Below, one piece after another: positions 21,112 through 30,374 of a stretch of 64,000 bases of DNA. Each line of letters opens with the position of its first letter. The first letter of the stretch is position 1. The notes under the pieces are model-generated. The model was not told where the DNA came from and did not search any database. It worked only from the letters and a program-made list of their open reading frames with translations. The DNA comes from Caecitellus pseudoparvulus (taxonomy: Eukaryota > Bigyra: Bicosoecida): the NCBI GenBank assembly GCA_965644315.1, contig CBFFRQ010000056.1, positions 434,001-498,000 of the forward strand, given 5' to 3'. A program made the translations under genes and the position numbers.

Positions 21112-21605
21112 GGCCGGTGCTGGACCACTGCTGCTCGGGGGGGGGGCGCCTGCTGGTCAGGCGACGAACACCCTGGCGCTGGCGGGGGCGGTGTGCCTGG
21201 CAGGCTACTGGGGGACAGGCACGCCTGGCGCAACGCCGCAGGTGTGCAGTGAGGTTGAGTGACTCGTGGGGGGTGTTGTGTATCGCTGGCGCCTGTGCAC
21301 GGACCCCGCCCCACAGTGGCAGTGCTGCAGCTCAAGCCAGGCATCGCTGGCCGCCCCTCCACGGGCACCCCTGGCACTGCACAATGCCGGCGCCAAAACA
21401 CCCCAAGCGCACAGTACGCACGTGCAAGCTGGGGCTTGGTCTGGTGCCCCTCCCCCCCACTCCCAGGCGCCGTGGCCGACGCCCCTGACTGGCTTACGCC
21501 CGGGTGCGGAACTTCGCACCTCCCCACGGCGCTGGCCCGCAGCGCCCCGGACGGCCCCCACAGGCGCAGGCAGTGGCACAGCAGCCACACACAGCTCACT
21601 GCAGC
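21112..21605. promoter_or_regulatory. Divergent intergenic region upstream of RPC1
   Basis: 494 bp between the start of the lysine-tailed protein (minus) and the first exon of RPC1 (plus). No TATA element is evident. An ATG at 21384 starts a short basic frame (MPAPKHPKR) that could belong to an alternative first exon of RPC1, but I prefer the ATG at 21606. Confidence 0.4.
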
Positions 21606-24600
21606 ATGTCGCATGGAGGGCATCGCGGCGGGGGGAAGCACTTCCCCCTCAAGAAGGCCGTGAAGGGTGTGTCCGCGGGTGCCCCAGCGTTTCGCCGGTG
21701 CAGAGCGTGAAACCCCACCACTGCCCTCCGCCCCGCTCGCAGAAAGCGCGCCCCTGAGCAAGCTGGCGCACATCCAGTTTGGCATGTTCACGTGGCACGA
21801 GATGGCGCGTGCGGCAGAGGTGAACGTGTCGCACCAGGGCCTGTACAACCTGGTGTCCCGCGTGCCCGTCGCGCACGGCGTGCTGGACGGGCGTCTCGGC
21901 GTCAGCGACAAGTCCAGCATGTGCGCGACGTGCGGCGCCGTGGCGGCGGACTGCCCCGGGCACTGGGGCGTCATCGACCTGCACTTGCCCGTCTTCAACG
22001 TCGGCTTCTTCAAGGAGATCATCGGCGTCGCGCAGAGCGTGTGCAAGGTGTGCGCCCGAGTGCTGCTCAAACCCAAAGACCGCAAGCGCTTCCTGCACCG
22101 CATGCGCAGCCTGCGCCTGGGCTCCCTGGAGCGCACCCGCACCCGCACAGCCATCGTGGACGCCTGCAAAAAGGTCAAGCTGTGCCCCTGGTGTGGCGCC
22201 CACAACGGCACCGTGAAGCGTCTGCCTGCAGCACCCACCATGCACATCGTGCACGACAAGTACAAAGACAAGGGGCGCTCCAAGGCGGCGCTGGACGACC
22301 TGCACGAGCGCATGGCGGTGGCGGCGGCAGAGGTGTCGGACGTCGCGGAGCACCAGGGCAAGGCGACGGAGGACCTGACGCCCTTGGTCCTGTACAAGCT
22401 CTTCAGTGCCATCCCCGACGGGGACCTGGACCTGCTGTACATGGCGCAGGCGGGGCGCCCCGAGAGCATGATCCTGCACAAGGTCATGGTGCCGCCCGTG
22501 TGCATCCGGCCCTCTGTGTCCACCGACGGCGGCGGCGCCACGAACGAGGACGACCTGACGGTGAAGCTGCGAGAGGTCATCGAGGTGAACAACGCCATCG
22601 CCCTGGCCATGGAGCAGGGCACCACCACCTCCCGCCTCATGACGGGCTGGGACATCCTGCAGAACCTGGTGGCGGAGTACATCTCGGGGGACGCGCCGGG
22701 GGCATCCCCCCCCGGGCAGGTCAAGAAGCCCATCCGCGCCCTGGCCAACCGGCTGAAGGGCAAGCAGGGGCGTTTCCGAGGCAACCTCAGCGGCAAGCGC
22801 GTGAACTTCTCCGGGCGCACGGTGATCTCCCCCGACCCGCTGCTACCCATCTACGAGGTGGGCGTGCCGGAGCTGGTGGCGCAGGTGCTGACCTTCCCCA
22901 CCCTGGTCACGGAGAGCAACTTGCACCGCATGCGGCAACTAGTGCTGAATGGGCCCACCTACCCCGGCGCCAACAAGGTCCGCAAGGCCAATGGCATGGT
23001 GCGGTCCCTGCTGTTCGGCGACCGCAGCGCCGTGGCGGCGGAGTTGCAAGTTGGCGACGAGGTGCAGCGACACATGCAGAACGGCGACTTCGTCCTGTTC
23101 AACCGCCAGCCCTCCCTGCACAAACTGTCCATCATGGCGCACCAGGCGCACATTTTCCCCCACCGCACCTTCCGCTTCAACGAGTGCGTCTGCGCGCCGT
23201 ACAATGCGGATTTTGACGGGGACGAGATGAACCTGCACCTGCCCCAGACGCTGGAGGCGCAGGCAGAGGCGGCGCAGCTGATGGAGGTGCGGCACAACGT
23301 CGTCACGCCGCGCTCAGGCGAGCCCCTCGTCGCCGCCAACCAGGACTTCATCTCCGCGGGCTACCTCATCACGCAGCGGAACCTGTTCTTCGACAGGGAC
23401 ACCTTCATGCAGATCGTCGCGTCGCTGTCCGACTCCGTGGAGCGCGTGGAGGTGCCGCCGCCCGCCATCCTCAAGCCCACGCCCCTGTGGACGGGCAAGC
23501 AAGTCACCACCATGCTGCTGCGCCCCAACGCAGCAGAGGCCCTCACGCCCACCCTGGAAGTGAAGGCGTGTGGGTACGCCGGCAAGAAGGCCGACGGCAG
23601 TCAGTGGGGCATCATGTGCCCTGAGGACGGCTACGTCGTGGTGCGCCACGGCGAACACCTAGCCGGAACACTGGACAAGAAGTCCCTCGGCGGCTCCAAG
23701 AACGGCCTCATCTACATCCTGTACAACGACTTTTCCCGCGACGCCGCGGCGCGGTTCATGAAACGCATGACACGCATGCTGGTGCGTTGGCTGTCGAACT
23801 GGGGCTTCTCCATCGGCATCCAGGACGTGCTGGCGTCGCAGCACGTGCTGCGGGAGACCACCTCGCTCATCCAGGGCGCCTACGTGGAGAGTGACGAACT
23901 CATCGCGCAGTACCGGCAGGGCACGCTGCCGCTGCAACCCGGCTGTGACCTGCTGCAGTCCCTGGAGGCCAGCATGAACGGCCTGCTGGGGCGGGTGCGC
24001 GACAAGGCGGGGCAGATGTGCATGGCAGAGCTGCCCTTCCACAACACGCCCCGCGCTATGGCGGACTGCGGCTCCAAGGGTGGCTCTGTGAACATCTGCC
24101 AGATGATGGCGTGCCTGGGGCAGCAGAACGTGTCGGGGGGGCGCATTCCGGAGGGCTTCGTGAACCGCACCCTACCCATCTACGAGCCAGGGTCCAAGGA
24201 CCCCCCCGCCAAGGGCTTCGTCATGGCCTCCTTCACCACCGGCCTGAACGCCGCTGAGTTCTTCTTCCACACCATGGGCGGACGAGAGGGGCTGGTGGAC
24301 ACCGCCGTGAAAACCGCCAACACCGGCTACATGCAGCGCAAGCTGGTCAAGGCGCTGGAGGACCTGTCTGTGCGGTACGACGGCACGGTGCGCACCAGCA
24401 CAGGGCAGGTGGTGCAGTTCGTGTACGGCGACGACAACCTGAACCCCGCCCACATGGCCCGCGACGGGTCCCCCGCGGACTGGGACCGCCTCATGGCGGC
24501 TGCCGTCGCTGACATCCGCTGCCAGGGGGGCGGGCACGCCGGTGTGCCGTTGACCGGGGACCAGCTGCGCACCATGGCGCAGCGCCTGCCACGGCACCCC

Positions 24601-26520
24601 GCCCTGGCCAAGCTGCTGCCTGTGGCGGCAGGGGATGCGGCGCCGACGGCGGCGGGGGTGCCCCAGCCCCGGAGCAAGTTCCTGGAACTTGCTTCGGGCT
24701 GGCTCCTCCGCCTGGCGGAGGCCGCCGACGCCCAGGTGGCGCGGGTCACCGCCACAGCGGGGGGGCGGCCGGATGTCGTGGAAGCACTGCTGGACAGCAC
24801 CGCCCACGTGACCTTCCGCACCGTGAACAAAGTGCTGTCCACGGCCCTGCGCAAGTTCCGCGACGCGCTCATCGAGCCGGGGGAGGGCGTCGGCGCCGTG
24901 GCGGCGTCCTCCCTGGGCGAGCCCGCCACCCAGATGACGCTGAAAACCTTCCACTTCGCGGGTGTCGCCAGCATGAACGTGACACTGGGCGTGCCGCGCC
25001 TGCTGGAGATCATGAACGCCAGCAAGGTCATCTCCACGCCCATCATCGAGGCGCCCCTCGTCTCGGACAACTCCGAGGTGGCTGCGCGCATGGTCAAGGC
25101 ACGGCTGGAAAAGACCACCCTGGGCGAGATCGCGTCCAGCATCGCTGAGGTGTACTCGCCCTCGGGCGCCTTCGTGCGGGTGGAGCTGGACCTCACCACC
25201 ATCCACCGCCTGCGCATGGCCATCGACTCCTCCACCGTCGCGGCAGCTATCATGGCCCACAAACCCCTCAAACTCAAGGACGTGCATGTGTCCGTGCAGG
25301 GCCCCGAGCTGCTACTGGTGCGCCCCCCCACAGAGGGGTACAAGTTGAAAGGCGCCCAGTTCAAGGCGGCTGCCGACGCCATGGACACCCGGGCGGCGGT
25401 GTACTTCGCCCTGCAGCGGCTGAAGCGGGACCTGCCGCGAGTTATCATCGCAGGCATCCCCACCGTCGTGCGAGCCGTCATCTCACGGGGGGAGGTGGAG
25501 GGCGACCCTGACTACAAGCTGGCCGTGGAGGGCACAGGGTTGCTGGAGGTGATGGGCACGCCCGGCATCCGCGGCACCGCCACCAAGTCCAACCACGTCG
25601 TGGAGGTGCAGGGCGTGCTGGGCATCGAGGCGGCCCGCACGCTGATCATGGACGAGATGAACAAGACGTACAGCAACTACGGCATCGAGATCGACCGCCG
25701 GCACCTCATGCTGCTGGCAGACGTCATGACGTACCGCGGGGAGGTGCTGTCTGTGAACCGCTTCGGCATCTCCAAGATGAAGGACTCTGTCCTCATGCTG
25801 GCGTCCTTCGAGCAGACCAACGACCACTTGTTCCACGCCGCGGCGCACTCCAAGGTGGACTCCGTCGAGGGCGTGTCCGAGTGCATCATTACGGGGCAGC
25901 CCATGAGCATCGGCACAGGCTGCTTCGACCTGCTGCAGGAGACGCCCGATGCCGCCGCGCCCCCCGCAGAGGCCCTGCCCTCCGCATCCGTGGCAGGGGC
26001 CCCCTCCATGCTGGCGCAGGGGGGGGGTCCTCCCCACACAGGCGCTGCCAGTGGCGCTGCCAGTGGCGCGGCGGGTGCTGGTGGGCCGGTGTCGTCATCC
26101 CCCCTCGCACAGTTCATGCAGCCCCCCCCCGGGGCCAGGGCCACGGGGGGCCAAGGGCGCTCCACGGACCCGGCCCCCTCCGTGGCCTTTGCAGAGGGGT
26201 GCAAGGGCGCTCCGGAGGAGGAGTGGGTGCAGGGGGGTGCCGCCTTCCGCCCACCGCCGCCCCTGCTGACACAGCTGTCAGGCGGCGCAGGCAGCCTGCC
26301 CCCCCCCCTGTGGGAGGTGCCGCCCCCCCTCACGCTGCAGGCGCCCGGTGGCGGCGGCAGGGCGCACCACCCCCGCAGTGCCTCAGACGCCTCCTCAGTC
26401 ACCAGCCGCCGCAGCCGGCAGAGCAGTACATCCAGCTTTTCACCCCTGCCCCAACAAGCTGCCCGGCAAGCATCCACAGGCAAGGAGGGCAGGCGCAAGC
26501 GCACCCGCAAGGCGCGGTGA
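21606..26520 (+). CDS. RPC1: DNA-directed RNA polymerase III largest subunit (RPC1)
   Basis: Exon 1 is 21606-21666 (MSHGGHRGGGKHFPLKKAVK); exon 2 is 21743-26520. The join restores one 1612-residue frame. The subunit forms half of the Pol III active site, which transcribes 5S rRNA, tRNAs and U6. Visible elements: N-terminal zinc site CATCGAVAADCPGHWG, second zinc region LCPWCGAHNG, catalytic Mg loop NADFDGDEM at about residues 507-515, and the trigger loop QMTLKTFHFAGVASMNVTLGVP. The sequence around NASKVISTPII identifies it as Pol III rather than I or II. POLR3A proteins normally end soon after the CFDL segment (here near residue 1415). This one continues for ~190 residues of Pro/Gly/Ala/Ser-rich sequence ending in a basic RKRTRKAR. 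INTS11 follows on the same strand after 166 bp, and a 5S gene lies 1.8 kb downstream. Confidence 0.96.
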
Positions 26521-26686
26521 AGCATGGCGGACCACACACGCCGCCTCGCCCACAATACAACGCACGATCAGTGATTTCTACGTGTTTTCCCTGCATTGCG
26601 CTGGCCGCACGTGTGCGAGCACGCCTCTACTTCGCGGCCCAGGAGCGGTGGCACAAGTGCTTGAGGGGCCTCAAAATCCGCACGTC

Positions 26687-28183
26687 ATGGCAGCTGCTGC
26701 GCCAGCCGCCAGCGCTGGCACCCAGTACAAATTCATGCCGCTAGGGGCTGGACAGGAGATCGGACGGTCCTGCTTACTGCTGCAGATGGCAGGCCTGAAC
26801 ATCATGTTCGACTGTGGCGTGCACATGGCGCAGACTGGACCAGAGCGCTTTCCCGACTGGTCCCGCATCGCAGCCTTTGCCGGGGCAAGCACCGGCGACG
26901 AGCCAGTGCAGCCGTCAGAAGCTGTGCGCTGCCTAGATGCTGTGCTGGTGTCCCACTGCCACCTGGACCACGTCGCAGCGCTGCCTGTGCTCACGGAGCA
27001 GCTGGGGTACACGGGGCCGGTGGTGATGACACCCCCCACAGCGGCACTTGCACCCCACTTGGTGGTGGACTACCACAGCATGGTGCGCGGCAAGCGCCGT
27101 CGAGCAGGCAGTGGGACCCCCGCGTCACCCCCCGGCTCCCTCTCGGCCGAGGCGGTGAAGGCCTGCTTCGCCAAGGCCCAGCATGTGCGTGTGGGCGAGC
27201 CGCTCAACCTGCACTTCCCGGCGACTGACAGCCGCCCAGCTCGGGACTTGACCGTGACGGCCTTCCACGCGGGGCATGTGCTTGGGGCAGTCATGCTGCT
27301 GGCGCAGTGTGCTGGGCACTCGGCGCTGTACACGGGGGACTTCAACTGCACACCGGAATGGCACCTGCCCGCGCTGGCCCTGCCCGCTGACCTGGCCCCG
27401 GACATCATGATCTCAGAGAGCACCCTGGGTGTCACATCCAGACACGCGACGGGAAAACAAGACACAGACATGCTGCAAGTGGTCCGCGCCTCCCTGGCCC
27501 GGGGGGGGCGCGTGCTCGTCCCCGTGCACGCAGTGGGGCGCGCGCAGGAAATCTTGCTGCAGGTCGCAGCGGACTTGCGGGAGGCCACGGCGCCCCCCGC
27601 CTCCCTCCTCCTCGTGCAGGGCCTGGCTGTGACAGCTCTTGAACAGTACGCAGCTTTCGCAGACTGGTGCAGTCCTGAGGTGCGCTCGCTGCTGCCGGCA
27701 GGGGCGAAGGAGTGGACCAGCCTGGCAACCATCGTGTCGCTGCAGGAGGCGCTGGAAGCTCCTGGCCCCAGCGTCATCTTTGCTGGACCGGGGAGCCTTG
27801 GAGGGGGGGCCTCCCAGGCACTCCTGCGCAGCATCCTGCCAGACCCCGCGTCCCTCGTGGTGCTGCCATCGTTCTGCATGCCAGGCACAGTGGGGCAGCG
27901 GCTCTCCGCAGGCCAGCGCCGGATCACCCTCGCAGGCAAGGCAGAAACAGTGCAGTGCGCCGTGCACAGCATGTCATACTCTGCACATGTGGATGGGGCT
28001 GGCATACTGCACACCATTCAGGCGGCGGCGCCTCGTGCTGTGCTGCTGGTGCACGGCGAGCCCGGGAAAATGGCTGTTCTGCACACCATTCTGGCGAAAC
28101 ACATGAACATCCCATCGGCCATGCCGGAAAATTTTGAAGTGCTGGACCTTGCATTCGATCCCAAGCCACAGAAATGCAAGTAG
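26687..28183 (+). CDS. INTS11: Integrator complex endonuclease INTS11 (short form)
   Basis: 498 residues in one exon; the ATG at 26687 gives MAAAAPAASAG, followed by the family opening FMPLGAGQEIGRSC. It is a metallo-beta-lactamase/beta-CASP RNA endonuclease. The HxHxDH zinc motif is SHCHLDH (residues 90-95), with LGAVMLLAQ...YTGDFNCTPEWHL (the motif 3 His and motif 4 Asp region), ISESTLGVTSR, the beta-CASP core GRVLVPVHAVGRAQEIL, and a terminal YSAHVDGAGI and LLVHGEPGKM. The GAGQ(D/E)VGRSC start and the YTGD(F/Y)N segment match INTS11 better than CPSF73. INTS11 cleaves snRNA and promoter-proximal Pol II transcripts. The animal protein is ~600 residues; this one stops right after the catalytic core, lacking the C-terminal region that dimerises with INTS9. 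The short intergenic gap (166 bp) after RPC1 suggests a very compact promoter. Confidence 0.9.
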   Translation: MAAAAPAASAGTQYKFMPLGAGQEIGRSCLLLQMAGLNIMFDCGVHMAQTGPERFPDWSRIAAFAGASTGDEPVQPSEAVRCLDAVLVSHCHLDHVAALPVLTEQLGYTGPVVMTPPTAALAPHLVVDYHSMVRGKRRRAGSGTPASPPGSLSAEAVKACFAKAQHVRVGEPLNLHFPATDSRPARDLTVTAFHAGHVLGAVMLLAQCAGHSALYTGDFNCTPEWHLPALALPADLAPDIMISESTLGVTSRHATGKQDTDMLQVVRASLARGGRVLVPVHAVGRAQEILLQVAADLREATAPPASLLLVQGLAVTALEQYAAFADWCSPEVRSLLPAGAKEWTSLATIVSLQEALEAPGPSVIFAGPGSLGGGASQALLRSILPDPASLVVLPSFCMPGTVGQRLSAGQRRITLAGKAETVQCAVHSMSYSAHVDGAGILHTIQAAAPRAVLLVHGEPGKMAVLHTILAKHMNIPSAMPENFEVLDLAFDPKPQKCK

Positions 28184-28260
28184 CTGCTCTTCCATCTGCG
28201 CACAGTGCCTTGCGTGCTCGCCCACTGCGTTGGTTCAGCAAACAAGCCACTAGCTTGAGC

Positions 28261-28267
28261 GTATATA
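28261..28267 (+). promoter_or_regulatory. TATA-like element upstream of the 5S rRNA gene
   Basis: GTATATA begins 27 nt before the predicted first base of 5S rRNA. Upstream TATA-like boxes near -28 are known for 5S genes in plants and some fungi. The role here is inferred from position. Confidence 0.5.
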
Positions 28268-28287
28268 CTGTGCTGGCACCTCCCTTT

Positions 28288-28408
28288 TCAGCAGCGGTCA
28301 CATCGCCCAGGATATGCCCGGATCCATTCCGCACCCGGAAGCCAAGCTGGGCCGAGCTCGGTTAGTACTGTGGTAGGGGACTACACGGGAATCCCGAGTA
28401 CTGCTGAT
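28288..28408 (+). rRNA. 5S rRNA: 5S ribosomal RNA
   Basis: 121 nt matching the eukaryotic 5S pattern. The 5' strand TCAGCAG pairs perfectly with CTGCTGA at the 3' end (helix I). GCGGTCACATC follows as in the usual GCGGCCATACC. The helix II/III region contains CCCGGATCC and CCCGGAAGCCAAGCTGGGC, corresponding to box A/intermediate element AAGCTAAGC.GGGTC. GGTTAGTACTGTGGTAGGGGACTACACGGGAATCC corresponds, piece by piece, to GGTTAGTAC..GGATGGG.GACC..C.GGGAA of animal 5S. A T-run follows immediately. It is a single, non-arrayed copy here. Transcription by Pol III is via TFIIIA; notably the Pol III largest subunit gene is 1.8 kb upstream on the same strand. Confidence 0.93.
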
Positions 28409-28415
28409 TCTTTTT
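28408..28415 (+). terminator. Pol III T-run terminator of 5S
   Basis: TTCTTTTT directly after the 5S 3' end, with five consecutive T at 28411-28415. This is the standard Pol III termination signal and supports the 5S boundary. Confidence 0.85.
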
Positions 28416-29023
28416 CGCCCCTCGTTTTTCCGCATGCGGGTACTCGCAGCAATCGCTGCAGAATGTCGTGATGCAGAGCAGACATCACCGTGCAGCAATG
28501 ACAGAGTGCTGCCACATCCAACTCTTCATACGTTTCCTTCCGAACCCCCAACTTTCCTTTGCACTTCTTCTTCACGAAGCCACGCACAGTGAGTACACAG
28601 AGCACCGCACGCTGCTTTGCGTCGGCAACTCGACGCCGCGGCCTTGTGGCCTTCGGCCTTGTGCCTGCACCGCGGGAGTGCCTGCAGCGCATCTAGCTAT
28701 GCCTCGCAAAGCATGACATCATATTGCCTCATAATCGTTGTTCTTTGCCCTGTTTAGTGCGCCTGCCGCGTGTGTGGGTGCTCGGGGCGCAGTTGATGCG
28801 CGCTGGGATGGCCACATCAACCACCACGCCAACGTGCCCGAGGCTGCCACAGCGCCTTGGCGCCGCGGCAAGCCCACTATGTGCATACAAACCGAGTTTG
28901 CGTCCAACTTTCATTCAGTTGCTTTTGCCCTACGCGCCCTGTGCTCCCTGTGCGCCGCGTAGTACGGCACATCACTCACGCTCACCACTTCCCGCTCCTC
29001 CGCAGATCACCACCGCATCAGCC
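28416..29023. other. Region between 5S rRNA and flavohemoglobin
   Basis: About 600 bp with lower GC than the average of the window. A minus-strand frame (28692-28381) with a basic stretch overlaps the 5S gene and is not supported. A pyrimidine tract ending in CCTCCGCAG at about 28997-29005, just upstream of the flavohemoglobin ATG, looks like a splice acceptor, so a 5' UTR intron is possible. I see no tRNA. Confidence 0.35.
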
Positions 29024-30163
29024 ATGGCCATGTCCCAATCCACCATCGACATCGTCAAGAAGACGGCCCCTGCCGTGGCCCCCCACGCCAAGACCATCGT
29101 GACGAACTTCTACAAGAAGATGCTGGGCAGCCACCCTGAGCTGTTCCAGTTCTTCAACAAGTCTCACCAGAGCTCCGGCCGCCAGGCATCTGCCCTCACC
29201 GACGCCGTCCTGGCGTACGCCACCAACATCGACAACCTGGGCGTGCTGGGGCCTGCCGTCGGCATCATGGCCACCAAGCACTGCGCCCTGCAGGTGCAGC
29301 CCGAGCACTACCAGATCGTGCACGACAACCTCATGGCCAGCATCGCCGAGGTGCTGGGACCCGACGTCGCCACCGCAGAGGTCGCCGGCGGCTGGAGCGA
29401 AGCCGTCATGTTCCTCGCCCAAATCCTCATCGACGCCGAAGCGGAGCTGTACACGGCAGCTGCTGAACGCCAAGGCGGGTGGCGCGGGTGGCGCGATTTC
29501 GTCCTTGACTCCAAGACGGAGCACGGCAAGGACATCGCCACCTTCACCTTCAAGGCTGCCGACGGCTACACCGGCGGCTTCGACTTCACCCCCGGCCAGT
29601 ACATGTCCCTGAACCTGCACATGAAGGATGCCGAGGGCGACGCCATCTCCCCCCGCCACTACACCATCACCTCTTCCCCCGGTGACTCCACGCTCTCCTG
29701 CACAGTGAAGCGCATCCCCGGCGGCGTCGTCTCCAACGCACTGCACGACATGCCCCTCGGCACGACTGTGGGTATGTCTCCTCCCTTTGGCGTGTTCACC
29801 GCCCCCGAAGCCGCTGAGAAGACAGTGCTGCTCAGCGCTGGCGTCGGCGTCACGCCCATGTATGCCTTCCAGAAGCAGCTGGGGGACAAGGTCACCCACG
29901 CCGTGCACGTGGACAACAAGGCTGAGGACAACCCCTTCCACCAGTACTTCTCCGACTCCTGCCCCTCCTACTCCGTTGTGGAGACCGGGGACGGCATGGC
30001 AGACATCCCGGCAGTTGTGGCTGCCATGGCGGAGGCCACCCCGCTGCAGGGCGCAGACGTCCTGCTCTGCGGACCTGCCGACTTCATGCACGTCGCAAAC
30101 GAGGAGTTGACCAAGGCTGGCGCCAAGGTGTCCTACGAGAACTTCGGACCCCGCTCAAAGTGA
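29024..30163 (+). CDS. hmp: Flavohemoglobin (nitric oxide dioxygenase)
   Basis: 379 residues in one exon; ATG at 29024 (MAMSQSTIDIV), with a second ATG two codons later. The globin domain (about 1-140) has the family residues Tyr30 (B10), Phe44 (CD1), Gln54 (E7) and proximal His86 in KHCALQV. Glu in DAEAELY matches the His-hydrogen-bonding Glu. A linker and the FAD domain follow, with FTPGQYMSLNL and RHYTITSSPG. The NADPH domain has LLSAGVGVTPMYAF and DVLLCGPADFM. The enzyme converts NO plus O2 to nitrate with NAD(P)H in the cytosol and protects against nitrosative stress. Such single-chain enzymes occur in bacteria, fungi and scattered protists. The coding sequence has no intron and uses the same GC-rich codons as its neighbours, so any transfer from bacteria is old and ameliorated. 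Confidence 0.95.
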   Translation: MAMSQSTIDIVKKTAPAVAPHAKTIVTNFYKKMLGSHPELFQFFNKSHQSSGRQASALTDAVLAYATNIDNLGVLGPAVGIMATKHCALQVQPEHYQIVHDNLMASIAEVLGPDVATAEVAGGWSEAVMFLAQILIDAEAELYTAAAERQGGWRGWRDFVLDSKTEHGKDIATFTFKAADGYTGGFDFTPGQYMSLNLHMKDAEGDAISPRHYTITSSPGDSTLSCTVKRIPGGVVSNALHDMPLGTTVGMSPPFGVFTAPEAAEKTVLLSAGVGVTPMYAFQKQLGDKVTHAVHVDNKAEDNPFHQYFSDSCPSYSVVETGDGMADIPAVVAAMAEATPLQGADVLLCGPADFMHVANEELTKAGAKVSYENFGPRSK

Positions 30164-30374
30164 GCGCTCGTCGTTGCGTTGGCTGGCTAGGCCAGCTCTG
30201 CAGCCGGCGGGGGGGGGCTGCAGTCGCTGCGCGCGTGCTGTAAATTCCACCAATTCATGGGTGTTACAACACTTCCCCGTTTTCGTGCACCTTGTGTGCT
30301 CTCCGATTCTGCGTCGTTCGGTCCAGCCACGCGGCGCCGCTCCGCGCTCACGTCGCCGCGACCACGGGAAAGAC

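Noticed and set aside
21006-25481. Several long antisense frames over RPC1 (614, 384 and 371 codons)
   Set aside because: They are mirror images of GC-rich codons on the opposite strand of an unmistakable RPC1 gene and contain no domain.
28381-28692. Minus-strand 103-codon frame with a lysine patch (VKKKCKGKLGVRKE)
   Set aside because: Overlaps the 5S rRNA gene and its terminator; no family match, and no start context or splice support.
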